From contig JAUWXE010000002.1 of NCBI GenBank assembly GCA_030616535.1, positions 1-39,939 of the forward strand: a stretch of DNA of 39,939 nt, given 5' to 3'. The notes below the pieces were generated by a model. That model made no database searches and was not told the DNA's origin. It saw nothing but the letters and a program-made list of their open reading frames with translations. Origin of the DNA: Candidatus Aerophobota bacterium (lineage in GTDB: Bacteria > Aerophobota > Aerophobia > Aerophobales > AE-B3A). Of the stretch, positions 30,020-38,973 are shown one piece after another. A program made the position numbers and the translations under genes. The stretch's first letter is position 1. The number at the start of each line of letters is the position of its first letter.

Positions 30020-31582
30020 ATGCCTGAGATCAAAAGAGCTCTTATCAGCGTCTTCCACAAGGAAGGAATAGTCGATTTTGCTGAAGGATTGACCAAATTA
30101 GGAATAGAGATTCTTTCCACCGGAGGTACAGCACGAGCTCTTAGAGAAGCGGGAATACGGGTGAGGGAAGTGTCAAGGTATACCCATAGTCCGGCTATGC
30201 TTGGTGGAAGAGTAAAAACCTTGCATCCCAGGCTTCATGCAGCTCTTTTAGCTGTAAGAGATGACCCTGATCAGATGAGAGAAGTAAAGCAATATGGTAT
30301 TGAACTTATCGACATGGTGGTGGTAAACCTCTATCCTTTCCAGGAGGTTGTCCAGAAAGAGGTGAGTCTAAAAGAGGCTAGAGAAAACATTGACATTGGA
30401 GGACCAACTATGCTTCGGGCGGCAGCTAAGAATTTCCCTTATGTAGCAGCAGTTACCAGCCCTGATCAGTACCCCCAGATCCTCAATGAGTTAAAAGAAA
30501 ATAGATGCTCTCTCAGCGAGGTCACCTGTCTTAATTTAGCTATGAGGGTCTTTCAGGAGACCAGTGCATACGATGCCCTTATTGCACATTACCTGGAAAA
30601 AGAAACCGGACAAAAATTCCCTGATATAATAAATTTGAGCTTTAAGAAACAAAAAAATCTGAGGTATGGGGAAAATCCCCACCAGGAGGCTGCTTTTTAC
30701 AGAGAATGGATAGAGACCCGGCCAGGTCTTTCCTCTACTGAAAAACTCTGGGGGAAAGACTTGTCCTTTAATAATCTTTTAGATCTAGATGCCGCCTTAG
30801 CCATGGTATCAGAATTTAGAGAACCGGCAGCCGTGGTAATAAAACATACCAATCCCTGTGGTGCAGGCTGCGCTTCTCACCTTCAAGAAGCTTTTAAAAA
30901 AGCCTACAGTGGAGATTCTGTATCAGCCTTCGGAGGCATAATTGGATTAAACAGAACAGTGGATTCTCCCACTGCCGAGGAAATAGCTTCACCCGATAAA
31001 TTCATTGAAGCCATAATTGCCCCTGAGTATGAGGACCAGGCTCTGGAAATCCTGAAAACCGGGCAAAAATGGGGAAAGAACCTGCGTATTCTAAAAACCA
31101 ATGGAAATTTAGCCAGAGGAAAGAGCGACTGGGAGATAAAAGGAATACGCGGTGGAATTCTTTTTCAGGAAAGGGATGAAGAAACCTACATTCCTGCCAG
31201 TCTAAGAACAGTTACTAAAAGAATTCCCACTCAAAAGGAAGAGGATGAACTTTTATTTGCCTGGACAGTCTGTAAACACGTGAAATCTAATGCCATCGTT
31301 CTATCCAAAGATAAAACAGTGGTTGGAGTGGGAGCAGGACAGATGAGTCGGGTAGATTCCTCCAGACTTGCCATTGGAAAAGCTGGTGACAGAGCTAGGG
31401 GTGCATGCTTAGCCTCAGATGCCTTTTTTCCTTTTCCTGATGCAGTAGAGGAGGCAGGAAAGTCGGGCATAACTGCCTTAATTCAACCAGGTGGTTCCTT
31501 GCGGGACCAAGAGATAATCGCAGCTGCCGATAGATATAGAATGGCTATGATGTTCACCGGGATGAGACATTTCAAACATTAA
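30020..31582 (+). CDS. purH: Bifunctional AICAR transformylase/IMP cyclohydrolase
   Basis: Last two steps of IMP synthesis. 520 residues. The N-terminal cyclohydrolase (MGS-like) domain has STGGTARALREAGI and GGRVKTLHPRLHAAL (about 64-78). The C-terminal transformylase has LRYGENPHQEAA, KHTNPCGAGCAS and KHVKSNAIVLS with the catalytic Lys-His. It uses 10-formyl-tetrahydrofolate, which links it to glyA and folC directly downstream. Promoter and AAAGG site are present. Gap to glyA is 11 bases. Confidence 0.98.
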   Translation: MPEIKRALISVFHKEGIVDFAEGLTKLGIEILSTGGTARALREAGIRVREVSRYTHSPAMLGGRVKTLHPRLHAALLAVRDDPDQMREVKQYGIELIDMVVVNLYPFQEVVQKEVSLKEARENIDIGGPTMLRAAAKNFPYVAAVTSPDQYPQILNELKENRCSLSEVTCLNLAMRVFQETSAYDALIAHYLEKETGQKFPDIINLSFKKQKNLRYGENPHQEAAFYREWIETRPGLSSTEKLWGKDLSFNNLLDLDAALAMVSEFREPAAVVIKHTNPCGAGCASHLQEAFKKAYSGDSVSAFGGIIGLNRTVDSPTAEEIASPDKFIEAIIAPEYEDQALEILKTGQKWGKNLRILKTNGNLARGKSDWEIKGIRGGILFQERDEETYIPASLRTVTKRIPTQKEEDELLFAWTVCKHVKSNAIVLSKDKTVVGVGAGQMSRVDSSRLAIGKAGDRARGACLASDAFFPFPDAVEEAGKSGITALIQPGGSLRDQEIIAAADRYRMAMMFTGMRHFKH

Positions 31583-31593
31583 AGGAGAGCTCC

Positions 31594-32841
31594 ATGCCTG
31601 TTTCATTGGCTCAAATTGACCCTGAGGTTAATGAGATTCTTAAGCAGGAACTTCAGCGTCAGCAAAACAGTTTAACTCTTATTCCTTCAGAAAATTATCC
31701 TAGTAAGGCAGTCTTAGAAGCGGAAGGTTCGGTTTTGATTGATAAATATGCTGAAGGATATCCCGGCAGACGACATTATCAGGGCTGTAAATTTATAGAT
31801 GAGATTGAGGAGCTAGCCATTTCCCGGGCAAAAAAAATCTTTAAAACTGAGCATGTGAATGTACAGGCTCATTCAGGAACACAGGCTAATATAGCTGTCT
31901 ATCAGGCTTTGCTTAAACCAGGAGATACCATTTTATCCCTAGATTTGTCTCACGGAGGGCATCTTTCTCATGGAAATAGGGCAACTTTACCTCATACTCA
32001 TTATCAGATCGTCAGCTACGGAGTGGATAGAGAATCGGAGACCTTTAATTATGAAGAAATTCAGGCTATAGCTGAAAATTGCCGCCCTCAATTGATAATA
32101 GTGGGAGCTAGCGCTTATCCGCGGGCTATAGATTACTCTCACTGGAGGAGAATTGCCGATGAGGTAGGAGCCTATCTTATGGCTGATGTAGCTCACATAA
32201 TAGGCTTGATTGTGGCTGGTCTACACCCGGATCCTGTTCCTTATGCTGATGTTGTCACTACCACTACCCACAAAACTCTGCGGGGTCCCCGCGGAGGAGC
32301 GATCATCTGTCGCCAAGACCTTGCCTCTCGGATAGATAGAGCTATTTTTCCTGGTACTCAAGGGGGACCATTCATGCATACCATAGCCGCAAAAGCGGTA
32401 TGTTTTAAGGAAGCGGAAAAACCTGAATTTAAGGAATATCAGCGTCAGATTGTCTCCAACGCCAAGGCATTAGCTGAGACCTTAAGGGAAGATGAGCTAA
32501 GACTGGTCTCCGGTGGCACCGATACCCATCTTATACTGGTTGATCTGTCAAAAAAAGGGCTAACAGGTGATAAAGCGGCCACTATTCTGGAAGAAGCAGA
32601 CATAGTGGTTAACAAGAATAGCATCCCTTTTGATCTCCAACCGTCTTCTATAACCTCGGGGATAAGACCGGGGACCCCTGCTCTTACTACCAGAAGGATG
32701 AGAGAACCTGAGATGCAACTAATTGGAAGATGGATAAATAAAATACTATCGAGTCCAGAGGACAGAACCTTGAGAAAAAAAATCAGAAGCGGGGCAAGAG
32801 GTCTCTGTCAGCAATTTCCCATTTATGAGGATTTGAAATAA
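31594..32841 (+). CDS. glyA: Serine hydroxymethyltransferase
   Basis: PLP enzyme converting serine and tetrahydrofolate to glycine and 5,10-methylene-tetrahydrofolate. 415 residues. SENYPSKAVLEAEGS (about 36-50), YAEGYPGRRHYQGC, MADVAHIIGLIVAG, and the PLP lysine in TTTTHKTLRGPRGG (about 223-236). AAAGGAG upstream of the ATG. It supplies one-carbon units for purH and sits with folC, so this is a folate/purine block. Confidence 0.98.
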   Translation: MPVSLAQIDPEVNEILKQELQRQQNSLTLIPSENYPSKAVLEAEGSVLIDKYAEGYPGRRHYQGCKFIDEIEELAISRAKKIFKTEHVNVQAHSGTQANIAVYQALLKPGDTILSLDLSHGGHLSHGNRATLPHTHYQIVSYGVDRESETFNYEEIQAIAENCRPQLIIVGASAYPRAIDYSHWRRIADEVGAYLMADVAHIIGLIVAGLHPDPVPYADVVTTTTHKTLRGPRGGAIICRQDLASRIDRAIFPGTQGGPFMHTIAAKAVCFKEAEKPEFKEYQRQIVSNAKALAETLREDELRLVSGGTDTHLILVDLSKKGLTGDKAATILEEADIVVNKNSIPFDLQPSSITSGIRPGTPALTTRRMREPEMQLIGRWINKILSSPEDRTLRKKIRSGARGLCQQFPIYEDLK

Positions 32842-32848
32842 AGATTCC

Positions 32849-34183
32849 ATGCTCTCCTACAGAGGAGCATTAGCATATCTAGATTCTTTGATTAATTATG
32901 AGAGGGAGGAAAATTTTCCCTATCATAAAAAGTTCTTAAATCTCGAGAGAACAAGATACATTTTAAAACTAGTAGGAAATCCTCATCAGCATTTAAAAAT
33001 CATTCATATCGCCGGCACAAAGGGTAAAGGCTCTACCGCTGCTATGGTCAGTTCCATCTTGAAGGAGGGGGGTTTCAAGGTCGGGTTATTCACCTCTCCT
33101 CACCTGGTTAATCCACGGGAAAGGATAAGAATAGGCAACCAATTAATTGAAAAAAAAGAGTTTGCTCTTTTTGTCTCTAAGATAAGATCAAAGCTAGAAA
33201 TCTTTTCCTTTTCTTCGCCTCCGACTTTTTTCGAGATCTATACTGCAGTTGCTCTTCTTTATTTTTTTTATAAAAAAGTAGACCTCACTGTTCTCGAGGT
33301 GGGATTAGGAGGAAGACTAGATGCTACTAATGTGGCTAATTCTCTAGTGGCGGTTATTACACAGATAAGCTTGGATCATACCAGAGAGCTGGGAAAAGAC
33401 TTGATTTCTATAGCTAGAGAAAAAACTGGCATCATTAAGGAAAAATCAAAAGTTGTCATCTCTCCCCAGACTAGAGAAGTGCTGAAGCTAATTGAAGAGG
33501 TTTGTAAAGAAAAGAAAGCTACCATGTATCAAGTAGGAAAGGAGATTTCGTTTGAAAGAATAAAAGTGAGCCCCAGAGGCCAGACGATACAAGTAAGAGT
33601 CGCGGGAGGAAATCATTGGCACTTATTTCTTCCCCTTCTGGGTGAGCATCAGGCCATAAACGCAGCTACAGCTATAGGGGTAATAGCTTTACTTAAGGAG
33701 TATGGAATCTTCATTCGAAGAGAGGCTGTTGCTGCAGGATTAAGAAAAGTAAAATGGCCAGCCAGAATTCAAGTCCTCTCAACCTCACCGCTTTTTATCG
33801 TGGACTGCGCTCACAATCAGGCTTCAGCGGAAGCACTGGCAAAATGTCTAGGTGAAGTCTTCCCTAAAAAAAGGATTATCTTCATCGTTGGTATCCTTAA
33901 GAACAAAGATGTGGAGGGGATAGGAAGATCTCTCTGTGGAGAGAGGACGAGAATTATTCTTACCGGGATAAACAGTCCCCGAGCTCTTGAACCAGTCTCC
34001 ATAAAAAGAAGAATTAGTAAATTCTGCTGGGGAGAGATAATAATTAAGCAAAAAGTGCAAGACGCCATGGACTATGCTCGCTCCATAGCTACCTCTGAGG
34101 ATTTAATCTGTGTTACCGGCTCGGTTTATCTTGCCGGTGAGGCCTTAAAATTCTATCAAGCCAGGGAGGAGGCTTATGCCTAA
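32849..34183 (+). CDS. folC: Bifunctional folylpolyglutamate/dihydrofolate synthase
   Basis: Adds glutamate to folates. 444 residues. The Mur-ligase-type P-loop GTKGKGSTAAMVSSIL lies at about 56-71, followed by LFTSPHLVNPRERI, LEVGLGGRLDATN and the C-terminal VDCAHNQASAEAL. Whether it also makes dihydrofolate cannot be seen from sequence. Only a weak, distant Shine-Dalgarno precedes the ATG seven bases after glyA, so translation may be coupled. The end overlaps ptsI by eight bases. Confidence 0.94.
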   Translation: MLSYRGALAYLDSLINYEREENFPYHKKFLNLERTRYILKLVGNPHQHLKIIHIAGTKGKGSTAAMVSSILKEGGFKVGLFTSPHLVNPRERIRIGNQLIEKKEFALFVSKIRSKLEIFSFSSPPTFFEIYTAVALLYFFYKKVDLTVLEVGLGGRLDATNVANSLVAVITQISLDHTRELGKDLISIAREKTGIIKEKSKVVISPQTREVLKLIEEVCKEKKATMYQVGKEISFERIKVSPRGQTIQVRVAGGNHWHLFLPLLGEHQAINAATAIGVIALLKEYGIFIRREAVAAGLRKVKWPARIQVLSTSPLFIVDCAHNQASAEALAKCLGEVFPKKRIIFIVGILKNKDVEGIGRSLCGERTRIILTGINSPRALEPVSIKRRISKFCWGEIIIKQKVQDAMDYARSIATSEDLICVTGSVYLAGEALKFYQAREEAYA

Positions 34184-35918
34184 AGGAATAGCTGCTTCTC
34201 CCGGATTTGCTATAGGAAAAGCATACATCCTGGAGAAGGAGAATGTTTGCATACTTGAATATGAAATCAAAGAAAAAGAAGTAGAGACTGAAATAAAAAG
34301 ATTTAGAGAAGCGGTGGAAGAATCAAAAAGGGAATTGGAGGAGATAAAAAGAAGAGTAAAGAAGACCATAGGAGAAAAGGAATCATATATTTTTCAGGCT
34401 CATCTGTTAATATTGGAAGATCCGCTTCTTATCGAGGCTACCATAGATAGAATAAGAAAGCAAAGACTGAACACCGAGGCATCTCTTAGAAATACTCTCA
34501 AAGCTTTCCCGGCAAAGTTTGTCTCTGCTCAGGCTGGGTTTGTTCAGGAAAGATTCAGAGATGTAGAAGATATAGGCGAGCGAATCCTGGCTAACCTTCT
34601 AAAGAGACCGACTTTGAGTCTCTCTCATCTAAAGGAAAAAATAATATTGGTGGCCTACGATCTTGCTCCCTCAGACACTGCGACTATGCAGAAAGATAAA
34701 ATATTGGGTTTTGCCACCAATATTGGGGGAAGAACGTCTCATACTGCTATTATGGCTCGTGCATTGAAGATTCCTGCCGTAGTAGGATTGAGAGACATAA
34801 CCCAGAAAGTTAAACCAGGCTCGGTAATTATCCTAGATGGAAATGAAGGAAAGGTAATTGTTAATCCTACTTCTAAGCAAATAGAACGATATAAAAGAAG
34901 TCAGAAAGAGTTTTCCTCTTACCAAAGAAAACTGGAGCCTTTGAGATCTTTACCTCCTCAGACCCTCGATGGACGAGAAGTAGAATTAGCGGTTAATATC
35001 GCCGGCCCGGAAGAGATAGATGCTGCCTTAAAGGATGGAGCAGAAGGGGTAGGATTATACAGAACCGAGTTTCTCTATATGAATAGAGAAACTTTGCCCA
35101 GTGAGGCTGAACAGATGCAGGTTTATAAAACAGTAGCTGAGAAGGCAGCTCCTAATACCGTGATTATTAGAACATTAGATTTGGGAGGAGATAAATTTCT
35201 CTCTCATTTTCCTGTTCCTTCTGAAATAAACCCTTTTATGGGCTGGAGGGCCATAAGACTATGTTTAGAAAAAGTAGATATCTTTAAAGTTCAGCTGAGG
35301 GCTATCTTGAGAGCGGGTAGTTTTGGCAAGGTAAAAATTATGTATCCCATGATCTCAGGAGTGGAAGAGATCAGGAAGACCAGGACAATCCTGTCCGAAG
35401 TGAAAATAGAACTAAAAAAAGAGGGAATGGCTTTTTCGGAGAATATCGAGGTAGGAGCAATGATCGAAGTCCCTTCGGCCGCTATAATAGCTGATCTTCT
35501 GGCTAAAGAAGTTGATTTCTTTAGCCTGGGGACGAATGATTTAATACAATACAGCCTGGCAGTGGACCGGGTAAATGAGAAGGTAGCCTATCTTTACCAG
35601 CCTCTGCACCCAACTATCTTGAGATTGATCGATAATATAATAAAATGCGCTCATCGTGAAGGCATTTGGGTGGGAGCCTGCGGAGAGATGGCCAGTGATC
35701 CGCTATTTGTCTTGATTCTTCTGGGATTGGAAGTAGATGAGTTTAGTGTAGCCCCGACTTCTCTTTTAGAGATAAAAAAAATCATTCGGGGGGTGACCTG
35801 GAAGGAGACGCAAAAGGTGGCCTCGGAGCTGTTGAAACTCAGCACTTCCTACGAAGCCAGAAGATTTGCCCAGAGGAAGCTATCAAAGAAAATTAAAAGA
35901 ATCTTAAAAGGAAGCTAA
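34176..35918 (+). CDS. ptsI: Phosphoenolpyruvate-protein phosphotransferase (Enzyme I)
   Basis: Transfers phosphate from PEP to HPr. 580 residues. N-terminal HPr-binding region, the phosphorylated histidine in GGRTSHTAIMAR (about 185-196), and the PEP-binding barrel with EGVGLYRTEFLYM, FFSLGTNDLIQYSLAVDR and the cysteine in GACGEMASDP (about 502-511). GGGAGGAGG precedes the ATG. No HPr or EII gene is in the window, so a sugar-uptake versus regulatory role stays open. Confidence 0.96.
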   Translation: MPKGIAASPGFAIGKAYILEKENVCILEYEIKEKEVETEIKRFREAVEESKRELEEIKRRVKKTIGEKESYIFQAHLLILEDPLLIEATIDRIRKQRLNTEASLRNTLKAFPAKFVSAQAGFVQERFRDVEDIGERILANLLKRPTLSLSHLKEKIILVAYDLAPSDTATMQKDKILGFATNIGGRTSHTAIMARALKIPAVVGLRDITQKVKPGSVIILDGNEGKVIVNPTSKQIERYKRSQKEFSSYQRKLEPLRSLPPQTLDGREVELAVNIAGPEEIDAALKDGAEGVGLYRTEFLYMNRETLPSEAEQMQVYKTVAEKAAPNTVIIRTLDLGGDKFLSHFPVPSEINPFMGWRAIRLCLEKVDIFKVQLRAILRAGSFGKVKIMYPMISGVEEIRKTRTILSEVKIELKKEGMAFSENIEVGAMIEVPSAAIIADLLAKEVDFFSLGTNDLIQYSLAVDRVNEKVAYLYQPLHPTILRLIDNIIKCAHREGIWVGACGEMASDPLFVLILLGLEVDEFSVAPTSLLEIKKIIRGVTWKETQKVASELLKLSTSYEARRFAQRKLSKKIKRILKGS

Positions 35919-35919
35919 A

Positions 35920-36978
35920 ATGTGGGATGATCTGGAAAGGCTAGAAAAAATTGATAGAAGCAAAATGTGGAAACTCTTATTTGATTTCCCCCTTCAGTGT
36001 CGGCAGGCAATTATGCTGGCAGATGCTTTACCCCTTTCTCCTCAAACTTCACGCCAATTAAACAAGACTGTAGTATGTGGGCTGGGTGGATCAGCTATAG
36101 GAGGTGATATATTAAAGACGCTCCTTTTCCAAAAATTGAAAATACCAATTTTGATCAACCGAAACTATGGCTTGCCTCGACTGGTAGATGAAGAGACGTT
36201 GGCCTTCATTGTGAGTTATTCAGGAAGCACCGAGGAAACTCTTTCGGCTTATGAGGAGTGTAAGAAAAGGAGGTCTTTTCTTATTTCCATTTGTAGTGGG
36301 GGTGAGTTAAAAGATTTAAGTAAACAGGATGAAGTGCCATGTCTGATTGTTCCTTCCGGGATGCCTCCTCGCACAACCATTGGTTATCTATCTATTCCCC
36401 TGCTCAGAATCCTAGAGAGACTAAAATGGGTAGAACCTCAAAATTACGAGGAATTACTTCAAGTTTTAGGTGAAGTCAGGAAGAGATGTCATCCGGAAGT
36501 CCCATTGAGTAAAAATCCGGCTAAATCCCTTGCACAAGAGCTTCTCGGCAAGATTCCCCTCGTGTACGGCGTAGAAGGAAATACAGATGTGGTTGCCCAC
36601 AGGTTAAAGACCCAGTTTAACGAAAATAGTAAAATCCTGGCCTTCTGGAACGTTTTCCCCGAACTTAACCATAATGAGATTGTGGGATGGGGAGAGGAAG
36701 GAAAGATAGATTTAAAAAGATTTTACCCTATTTTTATTCGAGATCATGGCGAGGCAGAAAAAATTAAAAAAAGGATTGAAATTACTCAATCCATAATAAA
36801 AAAGCGAAAAGTAAAATGGTCTGAAATCTGGACAGAAGGGAAAGATAAGTTAATCAGAGTTCTATCGGCAATATACATAGGAGACTGGGTGAGTTTTTAT
36901 TTAGCTATAGCTGAGGAAGTTGACCCTACACCAGTGAAGATGATCGATTTTTTAAAGAAAGAATTGAGTAAAGCCTAG
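35920..36978 (+). CDS. Bifunctional phosphoglucose/phosphomannose isomerase
   Basis: 352 residues with two SIS domains. GLGGSAIGGDIL lies at about 51-62 and SYSGSTEETLSAYEE at about 104-118. The size and these motifs fit the PGI/PMI family known from archaea and some bacteria, which interconverts glucose-6-P, mannose-6-P and fructose-6-P. One base after ptsI's stop, with an AAGGAAG site inside ptsI. Together they hint at a sugar-phosphate module. It ends the plus-strand unit. 36979-37038 has no strong terminator. Confidence 0.9.
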   Translation: MWDDLERLEKIDRSKMWKLLFDFPLQCRQAIMLADALPLSPQTSRQLNKTVVCGLGGSAIGGDILKTLLFQKLKIPILINRNYGLPRLVDEETLAFIVSYSGSTEETLSAYEECKKRRSFLISICSGGELKDLSKQDEVPCLIVPSGMPPRTTIGYLSIPLLRILERLKWVEPQNYEELLQVLGEVRKRCHPEVPLSKNPAKSLAQELLGKIPLVYGVEGNTDVVAHRLKTQFNENSKILAFWNVFPELNHNEIVGWGEEGKIDLKRFYPIFIRDHGEAEKIKKRIEITQSIIKKRKVKWSEIWTEGKDKLIRVLSAIYIGDWVSFYLAIAEEVDPTPVKMIDFLKKELSKA

Positions 36979-37038
36979 AGATACCTTCCTCATTTCCCTT
37001 GCAGCTTCGCTCGGTAGGAAAACAATTGCCTGGCAGTA

Positions 37039-37596
37039 TTAAACTTGAGATATCTCCTTTACCTTCTTTTCTTGAATCTCATCAATCTCTTTTATGAAAT
37101 CATCGGTGAGTATCTGAATATCCTTTTCGGCTCTTTTTTTCTCATCTTCAGAAATTTCTTTGTTCTTTTCCAGGTCGCTTATTTTTCCTCTTGCCTCTCG
37201 GCGTACATTTCTAACACTCACTCTCGTCTCTTCTGCCCACTGCTTAATCATCTTGGCTAGTCTTTCCCGCCTTTCCTCAGTCAAAGGGGGAATAGCTAAT
37301 CTAATCATGATCCCATCATTGGTAGGATTTATACCTAAATCAGAGGCTAAGATCGCTTTTTCTATATTTGCCAGAACGGATTTGTCCCATGGTTCGATAG
37401 CTATAAGACGAGGCTCAGGAATCGAAATATTGGAGATTTGCTCAAGGTTCATCCTTGAGCCATAGCAATCGACTTTTATCCCACTGACTAAATCCGCCCG
37501 GGCTCTTCCTCCTCGCATTCGAGCATATCTTTCGGAGAGACTGCGAATAGACTCCTCCATTCTTTTCTTGCTTTCCTGGTAGATTTCCTTTAACAT
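37039..37596 (-). CDS. frr: Ribosome recycling factor
   Basis: 185 residues, the family norm. Splits the post-termination ribosome with EF-G. GRARADLVSGIKVDCYGSRM (about 32-51), ISIPEPRLIAIEPWDKS, ITNDGIMIRLAIPPLTEERR-type stretch and the C-terminal triple-helix part are all present. GGAGGAAGC precedes the ATG. It closes the conserved rpsB-tsf-pyrH-frr order, 23 bases after pyrH. Confidence 0.97.
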   Translation of the reverse strand: MLKEIYQESKKRMEESIRSLSERYARMRGGRARADLVSGIKVDCYGSRMNLEQISNISIPEPRLIAIEPWDKSVLANIEKAILASDLGINPTNDGIMIRLAIPPLTEERRERLAKMIKQWAEETRVSVRNVRREARGKISDLEKNKEISEDEKKRAEKDIQILTDDFIKEIDEIQEKKVKEISQV

Positions 37597-37619
37597 TGCT
37601 TCCTCCGCCTCAAGATATT

Positions 37620-38342
37620 TTATCCAGTGACAATTGTGCCTACTTTTTCTCCTAAGAGTATCCTTTTGATATTCCCCGTTTGGTGAAGATTAAAGACACT
37701 GATAGGAAGCCGGTTATCCATACAGAGTGAGATTGCCGTTGCATCCATGACCTCTAATCGCCGATTAATTACCTCAACATAGTCTATTTTATCAAATTTT
37801 TTTGCTTCTTTATTCTTAAGGGGATCGGAAGAATAGATCCCGTCTACCTTAGTAGCTTTTAAAATGACTTCTGCTTCTATTTCTAGGGCGCGCAGGGCGG
37901 CTGCTGTGTCGGTAGTAAAATAAGGATTTCCTGTACCCCCGGCGAAGATAACAACTCTTCCCTTTTCCAGATGACGCAGAGCTCTTCTTCGTATATAAGG
38001 TTCGGCTATCTCTTGCATCTCAATAGCTGTCTGCACTCTAGTAACTACCCCCATCCTCTCCAGAGTGTCCTGAAGAGCTAAAGCATTAAGGATGGTAGCT
38101 AACATTCCCATATAATCAGCAGTAGCTCTGTCAATCCCTTCTCTGCTGGCTACCTCACCTCGGAAGATATTACCTCCTCCTACCATTATCCCCATTCCCA
38201 CTCCCAATTTTTTAATTTCTTTTATCTCTCGAGAAATCAGGTGAACGCGAGAAGATGAAATCCCGTAACCCTTTTCATTAGCAAGACTTTCCCCTCCTAT
38301 CTTCAGAAGAACCCTTTTCCATCTAATTTCTGATTGGCCCAT
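37620..38342 (-). CDS. pyrH: Uridylate kinase
   Basis: Bacterial hexameric UMP kinase of the amino-acid-kinase fold. 240 residues. RVLLKIGGESLANEKGYG (about 10-27), VGGGNIFRG (about 54-62), TADYMGMLATILNALALQ and GTGNPYFTTDTAAALRA (about 136-152) are diagnostic. AAGG lies 11 bases before the ATG. Between tsf (eight-base gap) and frr. Confidence 0.97.
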   Translation of the reverse strand: MGQSEIRWKRVLLKIGGESLANEKGYGISSSRVHLISREIKEIKKLGVGMGIMVGGGNIFRGEVASREGIDRATADYMGMLATILNALALQDTLERMGVVTRVQTAIEMQEIAEPYIRRRALRHLEKGRVVIFAGGTGNPYFTTDTAAALRALEIEAEVILKATKVDGIYSSDPLKNKEAKKFDKIDYVEVINRRLEVMDATAISLCMDNRLPISVFNLHQTGNIKRILLGEKVGTIVTG

Positions 38343-38350
38343 TAATTATT

Positions 38351-38950
38351 TTAACCTTCTCTTAGCTGGTATCTCACAAAACGGTGAATTTTTACGTTTT
38401 CGCCTATTTTGGCAATGACCTCCTCAAGATGTTGCCGTACTGTTTTTTTCTCATCCTTAAAAAAGGGCTGTTCTAAAAGGCAGACCTCTGAATAAAACTT
38501 CTTCATCCTTCCTCCTACAATTTTCTCAATAATTTTGCTAGGTTTACCTTCCTTTTCAGCCTGGACTTTCAGAATAGCCTTTTCTTCTTCAAGCACCTTT
38601 GCCGGGATTTCTTCCGCAGATATCCATTGAGGATCAAAGGCGGCGATATGCATAGCAACACTCTTGGCGAATTCTTGAAATTCGGAATTTTTTGTTACAA
38701 AGTCAGATTGACAATGAATCTCTACCAGTGTCCCCACCCTTCCATTATGATGAATATAAGAGGCAATGATGCCCTGAGCGGTTTTTTCACCACTTTTTCT
38801 CCGGGCAATCTCAATCCCCTTTCTCCTTAAAATTCTCTTTGCCTCTTCGAGATTACCTTTTGTCTCTACCAGAGCCTTCTTGCAATCCAAGATTCCGGCT
38901 AAGGTTTCCCCTCTTAACCTCCTTACTTTATCAAGTGAAACTTCCATCAT
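38351..38950 (-). CDS. tsf: Elongation factor Ts
   Basis: Guanine nucleotide exchange factor for EF-Tu. 199 residues, the short type found in several phyla (E. coli EF-Ts is longer). The N-terminal UBA-like part LRGETLAGILDCKKALVET (about 13-31) and the core with GTLVEIHCQSDFVTKNSEF and LLEQPFFKDEKKTV are present. Two ATGs in a row at the start, with AAGGTGAG upstream. 23 bases after rpsB. Confidence 0.96.
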   Translation of the reverse strand: MMEVSLDKVRRLRGETLAGILDCKKALVETKGNLEEAKRILRRKGIEIARRKSGEKTAQGIIASYIHHNGRVGTLVEIHCQSDFVTKNSEFQEFAKSVAMHIAAFDPQWISAEEIPAKVLEEEKAILKVQAEKEGKPSKIIEKIVGGRMKKFYSEVCLLEQPFFKDEKKTVRQHLEEVIAKIGENVKIHRFVRYQLREG

Positions 38951-38973
38951 TTCTCACCTTTTTAAAGATTCTC

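Noticed and set aside
36979..37038. Terminator between the convergent PGI/PMI and frr genes
   Set aside because: Only weak, imperfect complementarity and no T run on either strand.
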